A stretch of DNA of 64,000 nucleotides from Azospirillum sp. (GTDB lineage Bacteria > Pseudomonadota > Alphaproteobacteria > Azospirillales > Azospirillaceae), in contig JAIXPD010000010.1 of NCBI GenBank assembly GCA_027486405.1, forward strand, positions 62,001-126,000, read 5' to 3'. Positions 35,972-44,148 of this stretch are shown here, in pieces. The notes beneath the pieces are model-generated. The model had not been told where the DNA came from, did no database searches, and worked only from the letters and a program-made list of their open reading frames with translations. How positions within the stretch are numbered: the first letter of the stretch is position 1; each line of letters begins with the position of its first letter. The position numbers and the translations under genes are program-made.

Positions 35972-36460
35972 ATGCCGTCGTTCGACATCGTGTCCAAAAC
36001 GGACATCCACGAGATCGACAACGCCATCGCCGGTGTCCGTCGCGAAATCGAAACCCGTTTCGACTTCAAAGGGTCGAAATGCACGGTGGAGCGCACGGAG
36101 AACACCATCGTTCTGCTGGCCGATGACGAGCCGAAACTCCTGCAGATACAGGAACTGCTGCGCGTCTATGTGACGCGGCGCAAGCTGGACGCGTCGGCCC
36201 TGGATTTCTCGGCCAAGCCGGAACGGGCCGCCAACGACGCCCTGCGCCATTCCGTCACCGTCAAGCAGGGCATCGCCCAGGAGCTGGCCAAGCGGATCGT
36301 CAAATCGATCAAGGACAGCAAAATGAAGGTCCAGGTTTCGATCCAGGGCGATGAGCTGCGCGTGTCCGGCAAAAAGCGCGACGATCTGCAAGAGGCCATC
36401 GCCCACGTCAAGCGCATGGGCATCGAACAGCCGTTGCAGTACGACAATTTCCGCGATTGA
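35972..36460 (+). CDS. yajQ: YajQ-family cyclic di-GMP-binding protein
   Basis: 162-residue soluble protein with two ferredoxin-like (RRM-like) domains, the YajQ/UPF0234 family; members bind cyclic di-GMP and act on transcription in Xanthomonas. It starts with PSFDIVSKTDIHEIDNAI, contains TRFDFKGSKCTVE (about 28-40) and DASALDFSAKPE, and ends EQPLQYDNFRD, all family signatures. AAGGGAGAAAG precedes the ATG. A strong terminator follows directly, so it is monocistronic or the tail of dpp read-through. Links to the HD-GYP protein at 53907 only by shared second messenger. Confidence 0.95.
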   Translation: MPSFDIVSKTDIHEIDNAIAGVRREIETRFDFKGSKCTVERTENTIVLLADDEPKLLQIQELLRVYVTRRKLDASALDFSAKPERAANDALRHSVTVKQGIAQELAKRIVKSIKDSKMKVQVSIQGDELRVSGKKRDDLQEAIAHVKRMGIEQPLQYDNFRD

Positions 36461-36467
36461 TCGCGCC

Positions 36468-36510
36468 CCGCCCGCCCCGGCAAGAGCTGCCGGGGCGGGC
36501 GGAAATTTTT
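36468..36510 (+). terminator. Rho-independent terminator after yajQ
   Basis: A perfect 15-base stem (36468-36482 with 36488-36502) around the loop AGAGC, followed by AAATTTTT. Clear intrinsic terminator. Confidence 0.9.
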
Positions 36511-36643
36511 GCCGGGAACCGGGATGTTTTTGCCCGCTCCCTGCCGGAAAAAGCCCGCAAAAGGGCGGAATGAAGCCGATTTTCCCATTGGCGTGAAACT
36601 TGCGTGAGCCACAGGGTTCGCCAAACGCCACAGGGGTGGTCCC

Positions 36644-37051
36644 ATGTCGATGATGGCCAACAGCGAGGCCACGCAAGCGATGCGCATCCGGGCGGAAAAC
36701 GTCCTGGAGCGCAAAGGCACCGCCGCGACCCAAGATGCGGGCGCGTTGGCGGGTCAATTCGCGGCGATGCTGCAAACGCTGAACGGCGTCGATCAAGGGG
36801 CGGACCTGTCGGCGGCGGGAACGGGGGTGGTCGCCAACGCCCAACCGTCGGTGCGTCTGGGCGTCGGGGCCGTCTCCCTCTTCGCGCAGGAGGTCGGCGG
36901 TGCGGCGGACGCGCAGGAAGGGCAGACCCCGGATCCGACCATGCCCGACCCCAACGGGGCGTATCAGGTGGTGGAAAGCGCGATCAACAGCGGCAACGGC
37001 TCCAACTTCCGTTGGCTGACCACCTTGTTGACACAGAACACGGCGGCCTGA
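36644..37051 (+). CDS. Uncharacterised 135-residue protein
   Basis: I do not recognise this family. The ATG is preceded by CAGGGGTGG, and the composition is coding-like. The protein has a helical N terminus (EATQAMRIRAENVLERK), an Ala/Gly-rich middle with GADLSAAGTGVVANAQP and GAVSLFAQEVGG, an acidic PDPTMPDPNG linker, and a C-terminal YQVVESAINSGNGSNFRW that looks folded. No signal peptide, cysteine or membrane helix. Such low-complexity proteins with a short conserved tail are often secreted or appendage-associated, but nothing here proves that. Confidence 0.65.
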   Translation: MSMMANSEATQAMRIRAENVLERKGTAATQDAGALAGQFAAMLQTLNGVDQGADLSAAGTGVVANAQPSVRLGVGAVSLFAQEVGGAADAQEGQTPDPTMPDPNGAYQVVESAINSGNGSNFRWLTTLLTQNTAA

Positions 37052-37079
37052 TCCGCGCCACCGCCCCCCATCACCAGGA

Positions 37080-37850
37080 TCAGACGGTGCAGAGAAAGCG
37101 GCGCTCCGTTCCTTCCAGAACCAGCGCGGTCAATCGGTTGGTCGCGTAGGCCCCGGTGTCGATGCCAATCCGGTTGGGGTAGGATTCCGGCTCCGTCGCC
37201 ACGGTGTGGCCATGGACGATGACCTTGCCCAGATCCTCGCGGGAATTCAAAAACTCATGCCGGATCCACAGGCGGTCCATGTCGCGCTGGCGATCCAACG
37301 GCACGCCCGGCCGCACGCCCGCGTGCACGAAATGATAGTCGCCAAAGCTGGCGCAACTGCGCAGACCGGTGAGAAACGCGCGGTGATGGTCCGGCAAGGC
37401 GTGGTTGAGATCCTGTTGCGCCACCGCCAAGCGCGCCTGCGAGGCGTCCGGCGACGGCGCATCGACCCCATAACTGACCAAGGTCGCCCGCCCGCCATAG
37501 GTGAGCCAACCGGGGGCCGCGCGCAGATCGCCCAGAAAGCGCAGCATCACGTCTTCGTGGTTGCCACGCAAACAAACGGTGCTGAACATCGGCGGCAGGC
37601 CATGGATCAACCGTTCGATCACGCGGGCGGAATCCGGCCCCCGATCGATGTAATCCCCTAAAAACACCAGGGATTTGAGCAGATTGGGCGCGTCGTCGGC
37701 GTCGCGCTGGATCTGGTCGAGCAGCGAGTCGAGCAGGTCGAGTCGCCCATGAATGTCGCCCACCGCGTAGATTCGCGTTCCGCGCGGCGCAGAGGGCGGC
37801 GACGGTGTGTCCAACGGAGCGATTTGACGAGCCGACCCAAGCACACCCAT
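37080..37850 (-). CDS. Metallophosphoesterase (PrpA/ApaH-type phosphatase)
   Basis: 256-residue calcineurin-like phosphatase of the bacterial PPP group (PrpA-type serine/threonine phosphatase or diadenosine tetraphosphatase-like). Metal-site motifs in order: YAVGDIHGRLDLL, VFLGDYIDRGPDSARV, CLRGNHEDVML, then the later histidines in FVHAGVRPG and VIVHGHTV. The last motif group (GIDTGAYATNRL) fits the Ser/Thr phosphatase branch. The start is uncertain: the ATG at 37850 (GGGGG just upstream) leaves about 25 variable residues before the fold. Divergent from the chemoreceptor at 38036. Confidence 0.88.
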   Translation of the reverse strand: MGVLGSARQIAPLDTPSPPSAPRGTRIYAVGDIHGRLDLLDSLLDQIQRDADDAPNLLKSLVFLGDYIDRGPDSARVIERLIHGLPPMFSTVCLRGNHEDVMLRFLGDLRAAPGWLTYGGRATLVSYGVDAPSPDASQARLAVAQQDLNHALPDHHRAFLTGLRSCASFGDYHFVHAGVRPGVPLDRQRDMDRLWIRHEFLNSREDLGKVIVHGHTVATEPESYPNRIGIDTGAYATNRLTALVLEGTERRFLCTV

Positions 37851-38035
37851 CCCCCTGTGTTGCCGTTCTGCAAAGTTTAGACAGCTCTCTTTGCGGTCGC
37901 AAGACACAACCCTTAATCGCTGACATGTGTGTTACCGCCTGATAATCGCTCTCAATTTCCGTTGCGCCGCCCGTTTGTTGGGCATATGAGAGTCCAATCT
38001 TTCGACTGGCAGAGTTGGGTCTTGCGGTGAAGCGG

Positions 38036-40123
38036 ATGGCGTTGGGGTTGCGGACGAAAATCGTGGTCGGCATGGTGGTGGTGCTGATCGCTGGCGCTGC
38101 GGCGATCACCGGGGTGTCGATGGTTCTGTCGCGGGAATCGGCGGAGGAGCAGGCCATCGCGCTGGCCGCCGAATTGGCCGAGCATCAGGCCACCCGCGTG
38201 GCCGCCGACATCAGCGCGGCTGTGGAGGATGCGCGCGGAATCGCCGCGCTGGCCACCGTCGAACGCAGCCACCCCGACCCGCGCCGCACAGTCGTCAACC
38301 GCTACCTCCGAGAGCTTGCGGCGGCCAGCCCCCATTACGCCGGGGTTTGGATCGACATGGCCGACAACGGCTTTGACGGGAAAGACGCCGATTTTGCCAC
38401 GCAAACGGTGGGGGCCGACATTCTGGGCCTGCCCAAGACCGGGCGGATGAGCCTGCTGTGGTTGCCGTCGTCCGGCGGCCCGAAGGCCGATGACGGCGAG
38501 GGGGTGTCCTACGCCGAGGTGCAGGACAAGGAATATTACAAGGCCGCCGCCGCCGCGAAGAAAGAGGTCGTGACCGAACCCTATCTTGATGACTTGACCA
38601 AGCTGTTGATGACCAGCGCCGCCGCCCCGGTGCTGGACAAGGGCCGGGTGGTCGGCGTCGCCGGGATTGATCTGTCGCTGTCCGGCCTGACCGACATCGT
38701 CCGCTCGGTGAAGCCCTATGGGACCGGTTACGTCGCCGTTCTGTCCGCCTCCGGCCGCTACGTCGCCCATCCGGACGCCGCGCGCCTGTCCAAACCGGCC
38801 GACGACCTGCCCGCTGGCGCCCAGCGCGCCATCGCGTCGGGTGGTCTGTTCGAAGGCTACGCCAGCCTGTCCGGCCGCGAGCATTACCTGCGGGTGTCGC
38901 CGATCCGGCTGGGCCGCACGGGATCGGTCTGGTCCTTCGTGGTTGCCGTGCCGAAGGCCAGCATCATGGAGGACGCCAATCATCTCGCCCTGCTGTCCGC
39001 CCTGGTCGGGCTGGGCTGTGTGGCCATCGGCACGCTGATCGCGTTGGGCATCGGCGGCGGTCTGGCCCGCCCGTTGACCGGCATGGCGGCGGCGATGGCG
39101 CGGCTGGCCGACGGCGCGCTCGACACCCCCGTGCCCGCGCTCGACCGTCGGGACGAGGCCGGAACCATGGCCCGCGCGGTGGAGGTGTTCAAACAGGGGT
39201 TGATCCGCGCCCGCGACCTCGATCTGGCGCAAAAGGCCGAATGGGCGGCCCAGCAGGAACAGGCCGCTGCGCTCGCGACGCTGCAACGCAATTTCGAAAC
39301 AAAGGCCGGTGGCTTGGCTGGCGAGCTGTCCACCGCCGCCGTCCAGTTGAAGGCGACGGCGGAATCGCTGACCACCATCGCCAGCCGCACCAACGGTCAG
39401 GCCGTGTCCGTTGCCGCCACCGCCGAGCAATCCTCCGGCAACGTCCAGACCGTGGCGGCGACCACCGAACAGCTCTCGGCGTCGATCCGCGACATCGGGC
39501 GGCAGGTCGATGAATCGGCGCGCATCGCCAGCGCGGCGGTGGCCGACGTCGAACGCACCAACGCCACGGTCGAAGCGCTGGCGCAGGGTGCCCAGCAGAT
39601 CGGCGACGTGGTGACGCTGATCCAATCCATCGCCGCGCAAACCAACCTGTTGGCGCTGAACGCCACCATCGAGGCGGCGCGGGCCGGGGAAGCGGGCAAG
39701 GGCTTCGCCGTGGTGGCGCAGGAGGTGAAAAACCTCGCCAACCAGACCGCCAAGGCCACCGAGGACATCGTCACCCAGGTGGAGGAGATCCGCAGCGTGA
39801 CCGAACAGACGGTCGGTTCGATGCAGAGCATTGGCGAGACCATCGCCCAGGTCAGCCGCATCGCCTCGACCATCGCCGCCGCCGTCGAACAGCAGGGGGC
39901 GGCGACCGAGGAAATCGCCCGCAACATCCAGCAGGCCGCGCACGGATCGCAAGAGGTCAGCACGACCGTTGGCGGCATCCGTGGGGCTGCGGCGGAAACC
40001 GGCAGCGCGGCCAGTCAGGTGCTCTCCGCCGCCGCCAGCGTCGCCGACCGCTCCCGCGTGCTCACCACCGAGGTCGAGGGCTTCTTCGCCGCCGTGCATC
40101 GGGTGCGCGCGAAGAACGGCTGA
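38036..40123 (+). CDS. Methyl-accepting chemotaxis protein with dCache-type sensor
   Basis: Chemoreceptor of 695 residues. The first membrane helix (about 8-31) and second (about 316-340) enclose a periplasmic double-Cache sensor. The sensor's middle holds [18 protein letters not shown] and [20 protein letters not shown], and its second half [26 protein letters not shown] linker and the signalling domain follow, with the CheA/CheW-contact hairpin [23 protein letters not shown] near 540-560. The C terminus ends HRVRAKNG, with no CheR-tethering pentapeptide, unlike the receptor at 58427. The start is uncertain among TTG 38015, GTG 38027 and ATG 38036; the last has GGTGA. Orphan receptor, not in the che operon. 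Confidence 0.92.
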   Translation: MALGLRTKIVVGMVVVLIAGAAAITGVSMVLSRESAEEQAIALAAELAEHQATRVAADISAAVEDARGIAALATVERSHPDPRRTVVNRYLRELAAASPHYAGVWIDMADNGFDGKDADFATQTVGADILGLPKTGRMSLLWLPSSGGPKADDGEGVSYAEVQDKEYYKAAAAAKKEVVTEPYLDDLTKLLMTSAAAPVLDKGRVVGVAGIDLSLSGLTDIVRSVKPYGTGYVAVLSASGRYVAHPDAARLSKPADDLPAGAQRAIASGGLFEGYASLSGREHYLRVSPIRLGRTGSVWSFVVAVPKASIMEDANHLALLSALVGLGCVAIGTLIALGIGGGLARPLTGMAAAMARLADGALDTPVPALDRRDEAGTMARAVEVFKQGLIRARDLDLAQKAEWAAQQEQAAALATLQRNFETKAGGLAGELSTAAVQLKATAESLTTIASRTNGQAVSVAATAEQSSGNVQTVAATTEQLSASIRDIGRQVDESARIASAAVADVERTNATVEALAQGAQQIGDVVTLIQSIAAQTNLLALNATIEAARAGEAGKGFAVVAQEVKNLANQTAKATEDIVTQVEEIRSVTEQTVGSMQSIGETIAQVSRIASTIAAAVEQQGAATEEIARNIQQAAHGSQEVSTTVGGIRGAAAETGSAASQVLSAAASVADRSRVLTTEVEGFFAAVHRVRAKNG

Positions 40124-40143
40124 CGCCCGCCCACCAACGGCTA

Positions 40144-40185
40144 ACGGCCCCCGCCCAGCCCTTATGCAGGCCCGGCGGGGGCCGT
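40144..40185. terminator. Bidirectional terminator-like hairpin
   Basis: ACGGCCCCCGCC (40144-40155) and GGCGGGGGCCGT (40174-40185) form a perfect 12-base stem between convergent genes. The loop contains the stop codon of the glycosyltransferase. U tract weak (TTGTCGTTT). Confidence 0.55.
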
Positions 40186-41640
40186 TGTCGTTTCCGGCAG
40201 GTCGCGGCGGGTCAGCAAGGGCCGCCGCAACCCGCCCTGGGCGATCTCGGCGCGCAGGGCGTCGGGGTCGATCCGGCGGATGCGCTCCAGCTCGGCGCGG
40301 TTGGCGTCGATGAAAGGGTTCTGGTCGGTCGAGTTTTCCGGCCGCGCGTGCTCCAGGTGATAGAGCGGGCCGGGGGTGCGTTCCACACTCAAGCCCAAAC
40401 GGCGAAAGCGCTCGACGATTTCGTCGTCCTCATAACCCCAGGACAGAAAGCGCTCGTTGTAACCGCCCGCCGCGAACAGCCGCTCGCGGTCGAAAAAGGC
40501 GCTGCCGCCCGGCGAATTGCGGTGCATCAGCGGAAAGCGCGGGCACACCGCGTTCAGCGGCGCGGCGGACAGGGTGTAGCCGAACCGGTGCACCTCCCGC
40601 CCCGTGATCCAGAAAAACCAGCCATTGTAAGGGAAGACCAACCCGCCACCGCGCCGCACCGCGTCGCGCGCCAACGCGTATTGGACGGGATCGACGACGA
40701 TGTCGGTGTCGTGCAGGGCGACGATGGGGGTATCCGCCGCTTCGGCCATCCGGTTGATGAGAAACGCCTTGTGGGTGTAAGGCGTGTCGTTGCCGGTCAG
40801 GCGCAGGTGGCGGCAGCGCCCGGCCAGTTCCGGCCCCAGCGCGGCGGCGGCCTCCCCGGCTCCCTCGCCGCTTTCCTCCCCGGTGCCGTTGCAATCCTCC
40901 CCAATCAGAATCGCGCTGTCGGTCGTCTTCACCAGATGGGAGACGATCCAGCGCAGGTTGCGCTTGCGGTCCTCGCTGTCGGCGCGGAAGGGGATGAGGA
41001 AGGTGACGTCGCGCAGATCATGCCGCCCGTCGGGGTCGCGCGCGTCCAGCAGGGCGCGGCGGGTGTGAAAGGCGGCGGTCTGTTCGGCGATGCTCCCGGC
41101 CAGCGTGGTGTTCGACGGGTCCAGTTCCTGGGCCATCTCATAAAAGCCGACCGCCGCGCCCGGACGGCCCAGCATCGCTTCGATGTTGCCGCGCTGCCGC
41201 CAGCCGTCGGGGTGGTGCGGGTGCCGGGTCAGCAGGGTGTCGAGCGTGGCCAGCGCCTCGTCGATGCGACCGATCCCCTGCAACGCCTCGCTCATGTGGT
41301 ATTCGGCGTCGGGAAAATCCGGACGCAGCGCGATGGCGCGGCGGTAGCAGGCGATCGCCTCCTCCGTCTCCAGCGCCACATGATGAACGGTTCCCAGCGT
41401 GTAGAGCGCCTCCGGGTCCGGAGTCCCGGCGGCGTCGGCCAGGGCCACGGCGCGCAGCAGGAAGCCGCGCGCGCTCTCCGGCTCCCCGCACAGGCCGTGG
41501 GACAGGCCCATGCGGAACAGCGCCTCGACATGGTCGGGAACGGCGTCGAGGATGCGGCGGTAGAGCGTGCGCGCCTGCGGGTGGCGTCCGGCGGTCAGGT
41601 GATCGAGGGCGGCGGCCAGCGCCTCGCCGATGGTGGCCAT
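40162..41640 (-). CDS. TPR-glycosyltransferase fusion (GT-A, Glyco_transf_7C type)
   Basis: 492 residues in two parts. Residues 1-190 are TPR repeats with spacing of about 34 (ARTLYRRILDAVPDHVEALF, ALYTLGTVHHVALETEEAIA, IDEALATLDTLLTRHPHHPD). Residues 205-440 are a GT-A type glycosyltransferase: VTFLIPFRADSEDRKRNLRW at the start, the metal-binding DTD at 311-313 and NERFLSWGYEDDEIVERF near 395-412, the WGxEDDE motif of galactosyltransferase C-terminal domains. No signal peptide or membrane helix, so cytoplasmic. The TPR part probably recruits a partner or acceptor protein. Donor and acceptor sugars are unknown. The TPR array resembles that of the protein at 44149, suggesting a shared glycosylation system. 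Confidence 0.86.
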   Translation of the reverse strand: MATIGEALAAALDHLTAGRHPQARTLYRRILDAVPDHVEALFRMGLSHGLCGEPESARGFLLRAVALADAAGTPDPEALYTLGTVHHVALETEEAIACYRRAIALRPDFPDAEYHMSEALQGIGRIDEALATLDTLLTRHPHHPDGWRQRGNIEAMLGRPGAAVGFYEMAQELDPSNTTLAGSIAEQTAAFHTRRALLDARDPDGRHDLRDVTFLIPFRADSEDRKRNLRWIVSHLVKTTDSAILIGEDCNGTGEESGEGAGEAAAALGPELAGRCRHLRLTGNDTPYTHKAFLINRMAEAADTPIVALHDTDIVVDPVQYALARDAVRRGGGLVFPYNGWFFWITGREVHRFGYTLSAAPLNAVCPRFPLMHRNSPGGSAFFDRERLFAAGGYNERFLSWGYEDDEIVERFRRLGLSVERTPGPLYHLEHARPENSTDQNPFIDANRAELERIRRIDPDALRAEIAQGGLRRPLLTRRDLPETTTAPAGPA

Positions 41641-41749
41641 GGGGAAATCCGGTCAAGCGGTTGAGATTCCACTTTGACACAACGGGGCGCGCGGGTGGAC
41701 TCTCGGTTGACCAGGATCGTTCCGTTCCCTCAAAGGCATAGCCCGAACC

Positions 41750-43009
41750 ATGACCAACGATCATAAGAACCGTTCCACCGGAGGACTCGCCCTCACCCGC
41801 CGCCAGCTCGGCCAGGCCGCGTTGGCCGGTGGCGCGCTCGTCGGCTTTGGCCGCGCCCCGGCCTTTGCCCAGAACACCACGCTGAAGGTCGGCGTTCTGC
41901 TGCCGCGCTCCGGCCTGCTGGCCCAGGCGGGGCAGGCCTGCCAGCGCGGGGCCGACATCGCCCCCGCCGTGCTCGCCGATCTCGGTTACAAGGTGGAGGT
42001 GATGTCCGCCGACACCGAATCGAACGTCGACGTCGCCCGTTCGCGCACGGAAAAGCTCATCAACGATGGCGCGCACGTCATCGTCGGCGCGTTCGACAGC
42101 GGCCAGACCGCCGCCGCCGCCCAGGTGTGCGAACAGCGCGGCGTGCCGCTGGTGATGAACATCGCCGCCGCCGACCGGCTGACCGAACAGGGTTACAAAA
42201 CCGTGTTCCGCAACTTCCCGACCTCCACCATGCTGGTGTCGAACGGGTTGTCGCTGATGAAGGACCTGTTCGCCGCCACCGGAACCACGCCGAAATCGGC
42301 GGTGTTCCTGCACGCCAACGACACCTTCGGCATGGCCAACCGCCAGGCGCTCGACGCGCTGTTCCCCAAGCTGGACATGCCCTTCACCCTGGTCGAGTCG
42401 ATCTCCTACGACCCGAAGGCGCAGGATCTGGCGGTGGAGGTGGCCAAGGCCAAGGCCACGGGGGCCGAACTCGCCATCGTCACCACGCGGGCCAACGACG
42501 CCATCATGCTGGTGCGCGAAATGGTCAAGCAGCGCTGGGAACCCAAGGGCATCGTTTCCCCCGGTTCGCCCGGCCTGTACGACGAACAATTCTACAAGGT
42601 GTTGGGCAAATACGCCGATTTCGCCATCACCAACCTGCCCTGGTACGACCCCAAGGCCCCATTGACCAAGACGGTCGAGGCGGCGTTCAAAAAGCAGTTC
42701 CCCAACGACCGTTTCGAAGGCTACGCCTTCAACGTCGCCTTCACCCTGGAAGCGATCCTGATCGCCGCCGACGCGTTCAAGCGCGCCGGGTCCGCCGATT
42801 CGGCCAGCCTGCTGGCCGCGCTGCGCGCCACCAACCTGACCAACAAGATGATGGTCGGCCCGGCGATCACCTTTGACGAGAAGGGGCAGAACACGCAGTT
42901 GATTTCGGCCTGCGTCCAGAACCACAACCAGCGCCCGACCGTGGTCCTGCCGAAAGCCTCGGCGGAAGCCGCCCCGGTCTTCCCGGCTCCGGGCTGGGGC
43001 AAGCGCTGA
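41750..43009 (+). CDS. ABC transporter substrate-binding protein (Peripla_BP_6)
   Basis: 419-residue periplasmic binding protein of the branched-chain amino acid/amide (LivJ-type) family. The signal sequence has a twin-arginine-like TRRQLGQAALAGGALV and a cleavage near AFAQ-NTTLK. The mature protein opens KVGVLLPRSGLLAQAGQACQRGADIA, then EVMSADTESNVDVARSRTEKLI, and VFLHANDTFGMANRQALDALF in the second lobe. It is an orphan: no LivHMGF-type permease or ATPase genes flank it, so it either works with a distant transporter or serves sensing. A hairpin terminator follows at once. Confidence 0.92.
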   Translation: MTNDHKNRSTGGLALTRRQLGQAALAGGALVGFGRAPAFAQNTTLKVGVLLPRSGLLAQAGQACQRGADIAPAVLADLGYKVEVMSADTESNVDVARSRTEKLINDGAHVIVGAFDSGQTAAAAQVCEQRGVPLVMNIAAADRLTEQGYKTVFRNFPTSTMLVSNGLSLMKDLFAATGTTPKSAVFLHANDTFGMANRQALDALFPKLDMPFTLVESISYDPKAQDLAVEVAKAKATGAELAIVTTRANDAIMLVREMVKQRWEPKGIVSPGSPGLYDEQFYKVLGKYADFAITNLPWYDPKAPLTKTVEAAFKKQFPNDRFEGYAFNVAFTLEAILIAADAFKRAGSADSASLLAALRATNLTNKMMVGPAITFDEKGQNTQLISACVQNHNQRPTVVLPKASAEAAPVFPAPGWGKR

Positions 43010-43016
43010 GACGCGC

Positions 43017-43057
43017 GGTCCCCCGCGTCCACCCACACGGGACGGGCGCGGGGGACC
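43017..43057. terminator. Hairpin between convergent genes
   Basis: GGTCCCCCGCG (43017-43027) pairs perfectly with CGCGGGGGACC (43047-43057), 19-base loop, located between the binding-protein gene and the convergent TRIC gene. No U tract. Confidence 0.5.
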
Positions 43058-43076
43058 AACCGCCTTGGGTGGCGGG

Positions 43077-43724
43077 TCAGCTTCCCGGCGCGCGCGGTGC
43101 GCTCCAACCGCGCAGGACGCTGACCACCCGCAGAACGAACACCGCCGTCGCCCCGGCCACGGCGACCGGAACCGGCGGCCAACCCAGATGCTGCCCGACG
43201 ATCACAATGAACGCGCCCAGCAGCGCGGCCATGGCGTAAATCTCCTCGCACAGCACGCGCGGCACCTCGGCCACCAGCAGGTCGCGCACCACGCCGCCGC
43301 CGCAGGCGGTCAGCACCCCCAGCAGCGCGGCGGGCAGCGGGGCCAAGCCGAAGGCCAACGCCTTGCCGCAGCCCGCCACGGTGAACAGCCCCAGCCCGGC
43401 GGCGTCGAGCACCATCACCGGCTTGCCCAACCGCTTGATCGGGCGGTGGAAGAAAAAGGCCACCAGACCGGCGGCCAGCGCGGTCAACAGATAGCGTTCG
43501 TTCTGAAGATTGGCGGGCGGAACCGCGCCGATCAGCAGATCGCGGCACACCCCGCCGGCCAGCGCGGCGGCCAACGACAGCACCAGAACCCCGAACAGAT
43601 CGAGCCGCTTGCGCACCGCCAGCGTGCCGCCGCTCAGGCCGAACACGAAAACACCGATCAAATCCATCACCATCAACAGGGTGGACAAATCCTCCGGCAT
43701 CGGCAGGGGCATGGACAGCGGCAT
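43077..43724 (-). CDS. TRIC/UPF0126 family membrane channel protein
   Basis: 215-residue inner-membrane protein of the YicG/UPF0126 family, now placed with prokaryotic trimeric intracellular cation (TRIC) channels. Seven hydrophobic helices in two inverted repeats each carry the glycine-rich kink: LAAALAGGVCRDLLIGAVPP in the first and LTACGGGVVRDLLVAEVPRVL in the second. The G-G-V-x-R-D signature is fully conserved in both. The start is uncertain among ATGs at 43724, 43712 and 43700; the first membrane helix starts shortly after all of them. Monocistronic by appearance. Confidence 0.9.
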   Translation of the reverse strand: MPLSMPLPMPEDLSTLLMVMDLIGVFVFGLSGGTLAVRKRLDLFGVLVLSLAAALAGGVCRDLLIGAVPPANLQNERYLLTALAAGLVAFFFHRPIKRLGKPVMVLDAAGLGLFTVAGCGKALAFGLAPLPAALLGVLTACGGGVVRDLLVAEVPRVLCEEIYAMAALLGAFIVIVGQHLGWPPVPVAVAGATAVFVLRVVSVLRGWSAPRAPGS

Positions 43725-43790
43725 GGAAAGCACCGGGGGTGAAGGGGACAAACTGCCCAACCTTTCAGCACAGCCGCGCGCCCACGCCAA

Positions 43791-43829
43791 GGAAATCCGC
43801 CAGGGAAATCCGCCAGGGAAATCCGCCAT
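43791..43829. repeat. 13-base tandem repeat, three copies
   Basis: GGAAATCCGCCAG is repeated at 43791-43803 and 43804-43816, with a third copy (last base T) at 43817-43829. Noncoding, in the 424-base gap before the glycosyltransferase gene. Confidence 0.85.
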
Positions 43830-43906
43830 CAGCCATGGCAGGCAATCGCTTGAAGCATCGTGCGCCCGCACCGGAACAAGAGTTGCCACGAATTTCACGG
43901 ATTTTT

Positions 43907-44036
43907 CACGGATTTCACGGAACGCGTCTGAGAACCATCCGTTTGCGATCTTGGTGTACACCTCATGACGGGATGCGGAATGCAATTGGGAGGTAAAAAA
44001 CCGTGCAATCCCTCATTTTTGTCCGTGAAATCCGTG
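43907..44036. repeat. Dispersed-type inverted repeat (TTTCACGGA motifs)
   Basis: CACGGATTTCACGGA (43907-43921) recurs as its exact complement at 44022-44036, about 100 bases apart. The left side carries extra TTTCACGG units (from about 43893) preceded by AGAGTTGCCACGAA. The enclosed 100 bases hold no gene. The remaining gap (43725-43790, 44037-44148) shows nothing recognisable. The form suggests a small noncoding repeat family, with copies expected elsewhere. Confidence 0.65.
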
Positions 44037-44148
44037 TCCATTCTTGCCTGCGTGACGGTGATCGCTCGTTCAAGCGATTGCCCTGTCAGCCCTGGCCCCG
44101 CCGCCCGACACCCGATAGGATCACGGGGACTGGCAGGGGATCTTCACC

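Noticed and set aside
41750-43009. Complete branched-chain amino acid transporter
   Set aside because: Only the binding protein is present; flanking genes are a glycosyltransferase and a channel.
43791-43829. Possible CRISPR from tandem repeats
   Set aside because: Units are 13 bases with no spacers and no cas genes anywhere in the window.
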